NCBI GenBank assembly: GCA_029961685.1
Contig: JARWKL010000012.1
Span: forward strand, 21,809,227 to 21,873,226
Length of the DNA: 64,000 nucleotides
Direction: 5' to 3'
DNA from: Aristolochia californica
Lineage: Eukaryota; Streptophyta; Magnoliopsida; Piperales; Aristolochiaceae
The notes beneath the pieces were generated by a model. It made no database searches. It was given only the letters and a program-made list of their open reading frames with translations, and was not told the origin of the DNA. Positions within the stretch are counted from its first letter, which is position 1; each line of letters begins with the position of its first letter. Below, piece by piece: positions 46,371 through 57,174 of this stretch. Both the position numbers and the translations under genes were made by a program.

Positions 46371-47351
46371 CAACCAGAGAGGAATTTTTTTTGTGACACT
46401 ACCTGCATCACTTGCTATAACATACCCCAATATGAATAAGTTACAGAACAACAAATTGAACTATCACCGGCACCACTGGTAACTTTTGCTTCGACATTAA
46501 CAACCTTTGTGGGATCTGCCCCAACGGTTGCCTCATTGGCAAATTGCAACATGTCCTTGAAAACCTTAGCCATGGTGTCTCTGCCTGACTCTGCCCACTA
46601 TTGGGTTCATAAAATTACACCCCTCCTGAAGAACGAGCTTGTCCTTAAGGTCGACAGTGGGGATGCGTGCCAAACATCTCCACATCTCCCCAAGTAGCAT
46701 CTGTGGCAGCTATCATCCATCCAGCTCAGATACACACTGTCATCCATCTTGTACCATTGCCTCGGAATATTCCTCCCATAGCAGACGTAGTTCCCAGAAA
46801 TTGCCCTGTTGTTGAGCTGGCCAGTTGTTTTGGACTACAAGCGTTGGACAGCAAGTGGCAGAACACTAGGGCCCTCCAATCTAGTTAGTTGCTGCTTGAC
46901 CCTGTCATAGGAGTTGCATCTACCACAGCAGGGATGTTTGATTTCTCCTTCCAATTTTTTGGTAGAAGTAAAGTGTTACAGGACTCCGAAGTCACCCTCA
47001 TGATTGTTCTTTGATGTACATGGAAGTGAGCTTTGTCTATTAGCTGTTGTGTTCTGTTCGCCAATCCCTCCAAGTCGAAAGGTAGATTCCTGGTGGTGAT
47101 GTATGTTAGAAGAAATTCCTGGTGCTTGGCCTTTTTGCCCGTCCAAAACAGCGTCTGCTGCCTCTTCTGTACATATATCATGCTCGGAGATTTGAGGTCG
47201 TCTGACCTTTTCTGCGGCAGCAGCGAGTTGCTCCCTTGTAAAAATTTCTGGTCTACGCATTTTCTCAAATAATTCTTCCAATACATCGAGTATTGCCCTA
47301 CATTTTTCTTGGAACGAAGAATCGCTCATTGTATTCCTGCTTTGATATCAT
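46371..47351 (-). pseudogene. Inverted copy of LTR-element interior with ubiquitin-protease-like motif
   Basis: Mirror of 15489-16361. On the minus strand it opens with ATG at 47329 (start MSDSSFQEKCRAILDVLEEL, longer than the 15498 frame); the GNYVCYGRNIP-QWYKMDD motif is near 46735-46800. It preserves the two sites where large retrotransposons inserted elsewhere: 46365 (Athila-like, at 16362) and 46583/46584 (chromovirus-like, at 59067). No intact gene. Confidence 0.45.
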
Positions 47352-47711
47352 TTGATACGGTCCCGGATCTAACACATGGATTCGTAGGGAGGAAGAAGAG
47401 AAAGATGAAAGCCAAGCCAAATGGAAGCTTGGAAAACCTAGGTTCGTTAAGGAAAATGCACACTCCTGAGCTCGTTGAGGAGAACTCAAAACCCTTCTTT
47501 AACCTAAATCAATGCTTGACTTTCTCATTACTCTTACCCCTTAAATAGGGTCCACCCTTACAAGGTTTAAGATAAAATATTACGAAAATACCCCTATAAA
47601 AAATATTCCAAAAATACCCATGTGGCCTAAAACTGAAATAAATAAAATAAATTAAAGAAAAACAACTAAAATAGTAATGTTATTGAGTGCATAATAAACA
47701 CTAGCCCAACA
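47352..47711 (-). mobile_element. LTR, inverted copy of 15117-15474
   Basis: On the minus strand begins TGTTGGGCTAGTG at 47711 and ends near 47352, just before TGATATCAAAGC. Its terminal bases have decayed compared with the 15117 copy. Confidence 0.6.
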
Positions 47712-48169
47712 CTTATGACTTATAGCCAATAGCTATAAGGTACAAGCACCTAGACCATCCTCTACCTTCGCCAATGTCGCCATCCCCATTGAGCTTCACT
47801 TCGTCGTCATTGTTGCCGTCCACCTTACCGGCTGTCGACCATAGTCTCCACAAAACTGAAATAAATAAAATAAATTTAAAAAAATAACAAAAATAGTAAT
47901 GTTATTGCGTGCATAATAAATACCAGCCCAACACTTATGACTTATAGCCAATAGCTACAAGGTACAAGCACCTAGACCATCCTCTACCTTCGCCAATGTC
48001 GCCATCGCCATTGAGCTTCACCTTCGTCATCATTGTTGTCGCCCCCCCCCCCCCCCCCCCCCCCCCCCCTGTCACCTCGCTCCCTCTCCTCTCGATGCCT
48101 CGTCCAACGCAAGTACATGGGCAACATGTTAAGTTGCACGTGCGAAAAAAATAAACTCTTCTTCCCAGA
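47712..48169. repeat. Tandem LTR-edge duplication and poly-C run
   Basis: About 135 bp following the LTR (47711-47846) recurs at 47934-48040 with a partial LTR end between, a tandem duplication absent from the 15-kb mirror. A C28 run (48042-48069) replaces about 40 bp of ordinary sequence present at the mirror position (about 14965-15015). No gene. Confidence 0.6.
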
Positions 48170-48753
48170 TGATGTGATTTTGTCCACCCCATCCGCTGCC
48201 CTTCCACATCTCTTTACTGGATGTGACAATTTTGTCAGCCCTAGCTACTACTAGTACCATTGTTCTTTCTATGGACAATGCAATTTCGTCTGCCCCAACC
48301 ACTACTAGTGCACTACCCATCCACATCTCTTCACTGAACTATGTGATTTCATCCACCCCAGCTGCTACCAGTGTCGCTGCTCTTCCACATCTTTTCACCG
48401 GACAATGTGATTTCGTATACCCCAATTGCTACCAGTGCCGCTGCTCTTCCACATCTCTTCTACGAACGATAAGATATTGTACGGCCCAACCGCTACTAAT
48501 GTTGCTACCCTTCCACATCTCTTCATCGAACGATGCGATTTTATCTGCCCCAGCTGATACCAATGCCGCTACTCTTATCGGATGATGCGATTTTGTCCTC
48601 CCAAGCCTCTACCAGTGCCATTGCTCTTCCCATCCTTTTGCTTCCAAGAACCCTCGAAACAAATCTCCTTATAAAGCCTCTGCCAAATTCATAGTTTCAG
48701 TTGCTACGAGACAAGATTGGTCTCTCTAACAAGTGGCCTATCCTGAGGGGGCA
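48170..48753. repeat. Minisatellite, inverted copy of 14388-14890
   Basis: About eight ~62-bp degenerate units (CTTCCACATCTCTTC, GATGCGATTTTGTC, GCTACCAGTGCC), followed by the internal end of the small LTR element with purine tract CCTGAGGGGGCA at 48740-48753. Confidence 0.65.
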
Positions 48754-48939
48754 TGATAGGGGATAAGCATAATTCCTTCAGTTATCGGATAAGATCCCAT
48801 TGGATTTAACCCATGTTGTATTTATCTTATCATGTAAATCTTATCTTCTCTATTTTAAATTGTATAAATACCACCCTTACACAAATGTAAAGTTTTCATT
48901 TAGTTCATCCTCTTATGTTGTTCAGTTCAACATCCAACA
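48754..48939 (+). mobile_element. Short LTR, copy of 14038-14272
   Basis: TGATAGGGGATAAGC to CATCCAACA, 186 bp, without the 49-bp tandem of its mirror. A 3' LTR by the preceding purine tract. Confidence 0.65.
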
Positions 48940-49521
48940 GTATAAACATGTATCGAGAAGGTCTGATCACCAAAATCTGAAGCAAATAAATTTTGGGACT
49001 TGTCATAAAGAAAATTTTTAATATGTTTACTTTAAGCAAAAATAGGAATTTATCGATTTTATTTTCCAAATTCATGAAACTATGAAATTAAACTTGAACT
49101 GACGAGAACCAACAATAAGAAGGCTACAAAGGTAAGCTTGCGAGAGTCAACCTCTCTTCCCAATCTAAATGATCAAAGAAGAAAGTAGTCCTCATGAGAT
49201 TAACTGGTCTCCGCGCGTGCTTTCTGAACGAGGAAACAGCTTGCATAACTGAACTTTTATGTTTCCATTACATGAAAATGTACGTACAGAGACAGATTTT
49301 CTAGCCTAAAGAAAGTAAACCTCCATTTATTACGCAATTAACTAGTCCAATGGCCACTCTAGAACACCTCGACGCCAGGTGTTGGCATCTTTTCAAGATT
49401 ACTGCTGATACTTACCCCCTCCTGATTTCCTGTGAATGCCACAGCCAAGCGACCTTTCAAGCCATTCAAGACAATCCTCAAACTCCAAAGGGCAGATCAT
49501 CTGCCTCTTCCTACTCCACTA
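48940..49521. other. Upstream region of MADS gene B4
   Basis: Mirror of 13460-14037: presumed promoter and leader. No core promoter element I would defend. Confidence 0.4.
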
Positions 49522-49688
49522 ATGGCAGGCAAGAAGGTGAAGCTTGCTTGGATATTGAACGACTCCACGAGGAGGGCGGCATGCAGGAAGAGGACAAAGG
49601 GTTTATTGAAGAAGGTGAGCGAATTGAGCACCCTCTGTGGGGTGGAGGTAGCTATTGTAGGGATCAATCCCGACAACCCAGATCCTGA
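49350..49688 (+). CDS. Overlapping upstream ORF of MADS gene B4
   Basis: 112-aa frame from an ATG 172 bases before the MADS start (start MATLEHLDARCWHLFK, end SRQPRS) that overlaps the first 167 bases of the MADS frame in another phase. The second half is merely the shadow of the MADS domain; the first ~57 codons are upstream. It is a candidate translational brake if transcribed. The equivalents at 43572 and 13629 differ in length through indels, which argues against selection on the peptide. Confidence 0.3.
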   Translation: MATLEHLDARCWHLFKITADTYPLLISCECHSQATFQAIQDNPQTPKGRSSASSYSTNGRQEGEACLDIERLHEEGGMQEEDKGFIEEGERIEHPLWGGGSYCRDQSRQPRS

Positions 49689-50208
49689 TACCTGGCCGTC
49701 CGTCCCTGATGCCATCCGCACTTTGGAAAAGTTCGAGTGTCTTCCCAAGTTGGATCAAATCAAGAGGACGATGAACCAGGAAGGGTTTTTCAGGAAACAG
49801 ATTGAAAAACTCGACCAACAAGCGAAGAAGATAGCGAATAGAAACCAAGACCTTCACCTGGATACCCTCTTATATCAGTGTCTCAGTGGGAAAAGCCTTG
49901 ATGATCTTAACAGCCAAGATCTTTGTGATTTGGCCAGGATGATCGACGCCAAGGCCAAAGCACTAGAGGAGGGGATCAACGATCTCAAAGGCAAGGAGAC
50001 TCATTCGGTTCAGCAGGCATCAGTTGAAGAAAGGATTGGAAACAATGACAGCCGCAGGATGGTTCCAATGGTGGATTTCTTTAAAGAGCAGACTTGTTTC
50101 ATGGAAACCATGGAGCCTGATGAACATGTTGGACCATCCAATGGCACCGGTGCTGTCAAACCTTTTGATGCTAGTGACTTGGTTGATGAATTTTCAGGTG
50201 ATTTTTGA
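49522..50208 (+). CDS. M-gamma type I MADS-box protein (AGL80-like), subfamily B copy 4
   Basis: Intact 228-aa single-exon frame, start MAGKKVKLAW. MADS domain at 1-58 (RKRTKGLLKKVSELSTLCGV), then DTWPSVPDAIRTLEKF, LDQIKRTMNQEGFFRKQ, a charged heptad-like region, YQCLSGKSLDDLN, and an acidic C-terminus ending EFSGDF. It differs from the 12773-13459 gene only at residue 47 (Gly for Ala) and at Met for Ile in the TCF-ETME motif, so the two are a very young pair from inverted duplication IR2. Expected nuclear transcription factor of the AGL80 group; expression and partner are inference. The start is chosen by family N-terminus; the frame is open further upstream, to 49432. Confidence 0.92.
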   Translation: MAGKKVKLAWILNDSTRRAACRKRTKGLLKKVSELSTLCGVEVAIVGINPDNPDPDTWPSVPDAIRTLEKFECLPKLDQIKRTMNQEGFFRKQIEKLDQQAKKIANRNQDLHLDTLLYQCLSGKSLDDLNSQDLCDLARMIDAKAKALEEGINDLKGKETHSVQQASVEERIGNNDSRRMVPMVDFFKEQTCFMETMEPDEHVGPSNGTGAVKPFDASDLVDEFSGDF

Positions 50209-50985
50209 ATCAATAGAAAACCCCCAATGACTCAAATTCTGTCATCAATAAGCTTAAGGTTCTACATTTTTTTTTCTTCTACAAACCCTACCTTGCAATG
50301 AACTGGGATTGATTAAGCTTTCCTTTGAGATTATCTTTCCATATAATGTGTAAGCTCCTTTTTTTCGCAATAACATTGCTAATCATTGTTGTGGCTGGCA
50401 CGACCTACACGAGCACGTGTCAAACTCTTGAAATTTAGAAATTTAATTTGGCAGTTTTTATTTAGTTCTATATGTTAAAAGCTAGATTCTCTTGTTTCCA
50501 TACAATATCTAGAATCTAATTGTCGGTTGATTTCCGTATATTGTCGGTTAATTTTTTTTTTATTTAAGAAATTAACTTCACGCTGCCAATTCAAAATAGA
50601 GTTGATCTCCAAATGAATAAGAACTTGTGTATGTTTTCCATCGTATGGATACAATTTGGTAGTTCTTATTCAGTTCTATATGTCAAAGCAAGATTCTCTT
50701 GTTCTATACAATATCTATAATCAAAACATCAGCTAATTTTTTAATCTTGTGAAGTTGGATCTGGTATTGTGACAATTTTTATCTCTTTGTTTTAGCAGGA
50801 AATCATGGGAGTAGAATTCTCTGAAATTTTATCTAGCTTAAATGTTATTTGTTAGTTTATTTCATTTTTTACTAATGTTATTCTACAAACTGTGCCTTTA
50901 TTAATTATCATACAAACAGTAGCACCACATTGCCTTTTTCAGTGACATTTCCAGTGTCCAGATGATGATCCTGAATTTGTTGTGC
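50209..50985. other. 3' flank of MADS gene B4
   Basis: Mirror of 11990-12772. AT-rich, non-coding. Confidence 0.5.
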
Positions 50986-52565
50986 CATTGAGTCCTTAAT
51001 AACCATTGCATTCAGCATGTCTAGATAAAGAGCTTCATATGACCCAAGATTAGTGAAAGTTATTTTAAAATAATCCCATTAGGGACCTGAGTTGATCCCC
51101 ACAGAATAGAATAAGAAGAACTGGTGTGTATGTAGGAGATTCCTGTAGGAGCAGTTTCATTCTACATAGGATGAAGAGTCAATTTTGTAAAATAGTCATG
51201 GAAACATATTAGAATGCATCATGTGAATGAATAGAGGAGCATAACCCCAATCGCTTTCTTATGTTCTCTCTCTAACACACCCTCCAACGGTCGAAGCCAT
51301 ATTCAGGATAAGTTGTGATGACAAACAGTGGAGAGTTTTTCCTTCTTTAAGTTACAGGAAACCTTCATATGGGTACTTAGCTTGGCTTCTTTTGCTCGGA
51401 GAGAACCAGAGAGAAATGGGTTAAAAGGATAAGGAAGACTTTAAAAGGGAAGGAGAAATATGGCTCGATTGACACGGCGTGATCGTTTCCAGCTCCAGAG
51501 GCATTCAAATGAGCTCCATCGAACTCGCCAAACCATGCATTCACCTGCCTCTTCAAGAACTTGGAAACGGATTTCAAGGTTCTGGATGTGATGCGTCGAA
51601 GCTTAGAGTTATCAAACCGTGCCTTTGCTGGTGATGCCAGATGTGTATAACTCCTTGTCTGGCGTCCGGCCAGGTCATTTGCTCATGGAGGCTTGTGTCT
51701 ATTGAAGATTCGCCGGAGTGTTCAAGGGTTGGACGACGATGGCAATGTCCGTGAGAACTCCGGCATTGAGTCCTTAATAACCATTGCATTCAGCATGTCT
51801 AGATAAAGAGCTTCATATGACCCAAGATTAGTGAAAGTTATTTTAAAATAATCCCATTAGGGACCTGAGTTGATCCCCACAGAATAGAATAAGAAGAACT
51901 GGTGTGTATGTATTCTCTTGTCAATTGCTAAACGTAGGAGATTCCTGTAGGAGCAGTTTCATTCTACATAGGATGAAGAGTCAATTTTGTAAAATAGTCA
52001 TGGAAACATATTAGAATGCATCATGTGAATGAATAGAGGAGCATAACCCCAATCGCTTTCTTATGTTCTCGCTCTAACACACCCTCCAACGGTCGAAGCC
52101 ATATTCAGGATAAGTTGTGATGACAAACAGTGGAGAGTTTTTCCTTCTTTAAGTTACAGGAAACCTTCATATGGTTTTTAGTACTTAGCTTGGCTTCTTT
52201 TGCTCGGAGAGAACCAGAGAGAAATGGGTTAAAAGGATGAGGAAGACTTTAAAAGGGAAGGAGAAATATGGCTCGATTGACACAACGTGATCGCTTCCAG
52301 CTCCAGAGGGATTCAAATGAGCTCCATCGAACCCACCAAACCATGCATTCACCTTCCTCTTCAAGAACGTGGAAACTGATTTCAAGGCTCTGAATGTGAT
52401 GCGTCGAAGCTTAAGAGTTATCAAACCGTGCCTTTGCTGGTGATGCCAGATGTGTTGTCTGGCGTCCGGCCATGGTCATTTGCTCATGGAGGCTTGTGTC
52501 TATTGAAGATTCGCCGGAGTGTTCAAGGGTAGGACGACGATGGCAACGTCCGTGAGAGCTCCGGC
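50986..52565 (-). repeat. Direct tandem of subfamily B flank repeat (two ~0.8-kb units)
   Basis: Unit 1 is 50986-51763, unit 2 is 51765-52565; both start at CATTGAGTCC and end in AACTCCGG or AGCTCCGG. Unit 1 lacks a ~24-bp segment near 51132 (GTATGTAGGAG), as does the copy at 11850. Unit 2 has it (CTCTTGTCAATTGCTAAACG, near 51912), as does the copy near 39650. The junction at 51764 is thus where IR2 and IR3 meet. The minus-strand frames (51377-51577, 52185-52424 and neighbours) correspond to the unrecognised frame at 11225-11710. Confidence 0.75.
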
Positions 52566-53857
52566 AGCAAGATGGGTGTGGGGTAATGGAAAAAATGGCG
52601 GAGACGGCAGCTGTTTGGCGGATTCTGATGGCCATAGGAGAGAGCTTGGGTAGGGAGACGGCAGAAGGGCACAAATGGGAGAGCGTGGTTTAAGAGTTAT
52701 TTAATCTATGTTTTAATTGCCTAAAAACCCTTATAATATGGCATACAAAAGCGATGGTGCTTAGGGTCATTGCCAAAATGCCCTGGGCGCTTTGCTCCAG
52801 AGCTAGGGTATAATACAAAAGCAAGGGTTCTTAGGCACATTGTGAAAGTGCCAGATATGGACGTGTAGATCCATATTAGCTTGATTTGTAACTGGCTCTT
52901 ATATAAAGGTAGTTAAATATGTGTTTGACAATTCATTACTGAAATGGGAGGAATTTACGAATTGCGATTCCTCGTGAGTTGACTTGTTACCGTATATTTT
53001 CTAACAAAAATACCTTTTACTCTAATTACTCTCCCCAGTTCCCCCTTTAGTTAGTTGATGATTACTCTTACTTACTTCAAACCTTACAAAGCAGTCGTTA
53101 AGCCTTTTTGGGTCCCTTAACTTTCAATATTGCACTAATTACCTTAAAGATGAAGAAACTTGCTCTTTCTTTTTGGTATTTTAAGTTGGCTTTTGTACAT
53201 TATTATGCATTGTTACAAAGTCTTGGACTCCGTTGCAATATCATGCAGTTCAATGGTACTAAGTTCATCACTAAATTATTTTATTTATTTTTATAGTTTA
53301 AAATATATGCTGAACTCAAATAGGCTCCATCTTGAACTCATTTAAATTTTAGAGCTCATGTTCAAGCTCAATTTAAGGCTCGAGCTCACTGTTAAGCTTT
53401 GAAGTCTACAAGGTTAGGCCAAAGACAAACCTACAAGCTCGTCTTGACGCCACCCCTGGTCACGGTTACCTGTAAATACCGATAATGGTGTTCTCCTTGT
53501 CTCTCTAATGTTTTCTTAATGTCAGACTATAAAAAGGCTTTGTAAATTCTCTACAAAATTCAAGTTTCATATATGCTACTTAAAATAACAACTTCTAATA
53601 CCATCTAGAATGAACAAAAACTTCAAGCAATAGGCATATGATAACATTTTTGTTATGACATATGACATGTTTTGTCATGAATAATTTCATACATTGAACC
53701 AATGAATTTTAACAATGAAAATTTTAGCAGAGAGAAGTCTAATATTTTTTAGTGTTACTTGTATCTTAATAACTCAATAGAAGTAATTTGGATTTGTAAC
53801 TTCATCTAAGAGTTTGTGGATACTTTGGAATAACTATTAATCACGTTACATTGTAAT
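52566..53857. repeat. IR3 right arm, non-coding
   Basis: Mirror of 37742-38980. Includes a GCTCGAG-rich repeat (53330-53458) ending GCCACCCCTG. No gene; short frames at 53108-53345 mirror those at 38258-38495 and are not supported. Confidence 0.5.
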
Positions 53858-53862
53858 AATTT

Positions 53863-56393
53863 TTTTGAATTTATGAAAAAAAGAAATACTTCATTGACTT
53901 CATTAACCTATTATAATCAGAGTTCATGAACCTCTATTTATAATAGAGGAAGGTAGAGAGTCCAATTACAATAAAACTACCTTTGTCCCAATTACACCCA
54001 AACTCTAACACTTAAAGATAAATCCTAGCATAATTAAATAACTCAATATAAATAAAAGACAAACATAACTCAAAGTAGAATTCTTCTAGGATGTGACCAT
54101 AAGATAAAGATGCCTTTGTGACTCCTTGATCTTCCAACTTATGCGATAAGGATGCCAGCTCGTGGTAATCGTGGTGGATCCTACTTCTTATGTGCTTGGG
54201 CCCATCTTAACATACTCTTGGATATGTGGGTCTTCCTTGGTCGTGTGGGTTTGGGCCTATCTTCCAACACTTCCCCTCAATCTGGGGGTGAGAGAACAAC
54301 ATGAACTCCCAACTTGCTGCAAATGATGTATAAAATATTTTTGTAAAAAATGGCACATCTTCCAATATGCCTTTATTTTCCAACACTCCCCCTCATGTTG
54401 TTGCGTCCTTCCACGAGGCCTTGCTGGCATTATATAAGTGAGAGTAAAATTCACTCATAGCAGGTAAGACATTACTCCATACTCCAGTCCTAATACTTGA
54501 TGTAGGGCACACTCCATTTTTTGTAGGTAGCGTATCTATCGGGAGTGTTCTGAAGTGTCCACTATCGTGTCCCTCCACAGGACAATGATTCTCAAGTGAT
54601 AGGAGTAATAGAAGACATTATAGGGGAGGTTGTGGGTTTATTTATAATGGTGTCCCAATCCGGACACTGACTCTAATGGTATCCCAGTCGTGATATTTTT
54701 TAGAGTTAAATTTATCATGGTGTCCCAATCAGGGTACAAACTCTTATGGTATCCCTACCGTGATATTTTTGAGAGTCAAATAAATTAAGGTATGAGAAAA
54801 GGTGTTGAGGCTACCTCTTCTTCAATAATAATGTCTCATCCAAAGAGACATAATTGCAATAGCTGTAATGTAACACGACCATCTTCCAACACATATAACA
54901 CGAACCAAAATAATAAATGTTGTAGAAAGACCCATGAAATAATCATAATCTTATATAAATATTTTTTCTTAGATGCATAAGCTTCATCTGTTGTGGTTTC
55001 CCTTTCTTGAATATTTTGGTCACATAAACTTATCCACAACATATGGAATAAAATACCTCTTTCTTGTACTTCTTCTACTTCTCTCTCTCCAGATGGGAGA
55101 AAATGGTAGTGATCCCAGCTTGAACCAAATATCATAGATGCAGCAATAAGCATAAAATAACATAGATGTAGTAATAATCCCTTAAACTAGGGAAATATTT
55201 TCCTAATATAGCAACTCAAACAGTGACGCAAAACAAAGGGCATAAATTCAGATTTTTCAATACAATAGAATACCGACATGACCTTTGATTATTCCAATGC
55301 GAATATATCTTTAAATATATATCAGATTAACATTAAATTTTATCCTTCTGACACTAAACTTAAATAAGTTTCATCCAAGTATAACTCATCTTTATAAAAT
55401 ATAATTATCTGAAGACAAATAATCTGATAGATTTCGGTCTTTGTCATTTGGCCGAACAAAGCACTGTCTTTTTTTTTTTCCAACATGACCATTGATTCTT
55501 CCAAGATCAATATCTCCTTATTAAAAATTTAGATCGAAAACTAGTTGAATAGGTAAGAAAATAGACTTACATATCTTTGTTTTTATATATAATTCTCTAT
55601 ATAAAGTATTGTTCTTGATAGCATAAAATACCTCAGAAGTTGAAGCTTTCTGCTACTGCTCAAACTTTTTTTTTTCAATCTGACATTTGCTCATTCAAAT
55701 ATCAATATCTCTTTGTAGATAACTCCGATTGGAAAAAAATCGTTTTTCATTGGAAAGTAGACTCAAATATCTTTCTGTCAATATATAATTTGCAATATGA
55801 AAATCTCATTATAGAGGTGAAAAATGAAAAGAAAACTAAGGGTGTATGGACTGGAAAAAAAATGAACCTAGACTTAGGATTTAGGGTTTAGAGAAAAGGA
55901 TCTCATTATCTTTGTGGGTTGACCAAGTCAACTCACAGAACCTGCTCTGATACCATGTTGAATTTATGGAAAAGAGAAATACTTCATTGACTTCATTAAC
56001 CTATTATAATCAGTGTACATTAACCTCTATTTATAATAGAGGAAGGTAGTAGAGTCCAATTACAATAAAACTATATTTGTCCCAATTATACCCAAACTCT
56101 AACACTAAAAGATAAGTCTTAGCATAATTAAATAACTCAATATAGATAAAAGACAAACATAACTTAAACTAAAACTCTTCTAGGACGTGACGATAAAATA
56201 AAGACGCTTTTATGAGTCCTTGATCTTCCAACTTATGTGATAAGGATGCCAGCTCGTGGTAATCATGGTGGGTCCTACTCTTATGTGTTTGGACCCATCT
56301 TGTGGGCCTTATTTGGTCGTGTGACCCATCTTATCATACTCTTGGATATGTACGTCTTCCTTGGTCATGTGGGTTTGGGCCTATCTTCCAACA
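53863..56393 (-). mobile_element. Complete non-autonomous LTR element with AATTT target duplication
   Basis: Minus-strand element: 5' LTR 55956-56393 (438 bp, begins TGTTGGAAG), primer-binding site 55944-55955 (TGGTATCAGAGC on that strand), non-coding internal region, purine tract GATTGAGGGG just before the 3' LTR 53863-54269. AATTT flanks both sides (53858-53862 and 56394-56398). At 2.5 kb with no gag or pol frame it must have moved with enzymes of another element. The 3' LTR outer end has decayed (TTTTG for TGTTG). Same family as 29659-33660 and 37043-37741. Confidence 0.88.
55877..55935 (-). promoter_or_regulatory. Post-primer-site palindrome and telobox, minus-strand element
   Basis: On the minus strand GTGAGTTGAC, loop TTG, GTCAACCCAC (one G-U-type change in the stem), then AAACCCTAAA downstream. 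Same order as at 30069-30130 and 32450-32510. Confidence 0.55.
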
Positions 56394-56398
56394 AATTT

Positions 56399-57174
56399 AA
56401 TTTCCCAATATGTAACCAAAGAATTTTATTTTCATTCAAGGGCTACTGCATTGATGTAATAGGTCATGTGCTCAACATTTCACTACATCAATAATAATGA
56501 AAGTTTGGGTAGAGCACTTATGGCATGATACATGACTATACATATTGTGATAGATTATGAACCATATACTAACAAGGTGTAATATGACTATAAGATATTG
56601 GCCATTTATAGAGCACACAAATTAATGTGCAAGTAGTTGTATTGTACTTTCACTTTAGGATCTCAATCACTTTCTAATCAAACTTGCCTTAACCTTAGGA
56701 ATTTTTTCTTACTCTTACATGCGATATAAGAGTGCAACAAGACAACATAATGTGATATTCAAGCATCCAAGTTTTTATTTTTATTTTTATTTTTGTTGGT
56801 GCTAGATAGTTACACAAAATGTGATAGATTATGAACCATTTTATATTCTGATAATATATTTGGCATGTATAGAGCACACAGTTCAATGACCAAGTAATTG
56901 TATTAGAACTTCATTTTAGGATGTAGATCACTTTCTAATAATCTGATTTGAACCTTTGGAATTTACTATAAGTTTTGATAAAGATCAACCTAGATGGGGA
57001 GAGGGTGAAATAGTTTTATCAAAATTTCAAGTCTGATTTGAATTTTTAACTTGCAATCAATGTAATAACAAATGAACAAATTTAACAGTAAAAACAATCA
57101 GTCACCACTACACCACATATATTTGTACTCATTCACAATCAATATTTTATATTGCTACTCCACTTGCATAGAGC
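56399..57174. repeat. AT-rich repeat parallel to 29140-29658
   Basis: 56460-56990 is the direct relative of 29140-29658 and runs on where the latter is interrupted by an LTR element, so it is an empty-site relative for that insertion. The frame 56695-56886 (-) is not supported. Confidence 0.5.
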
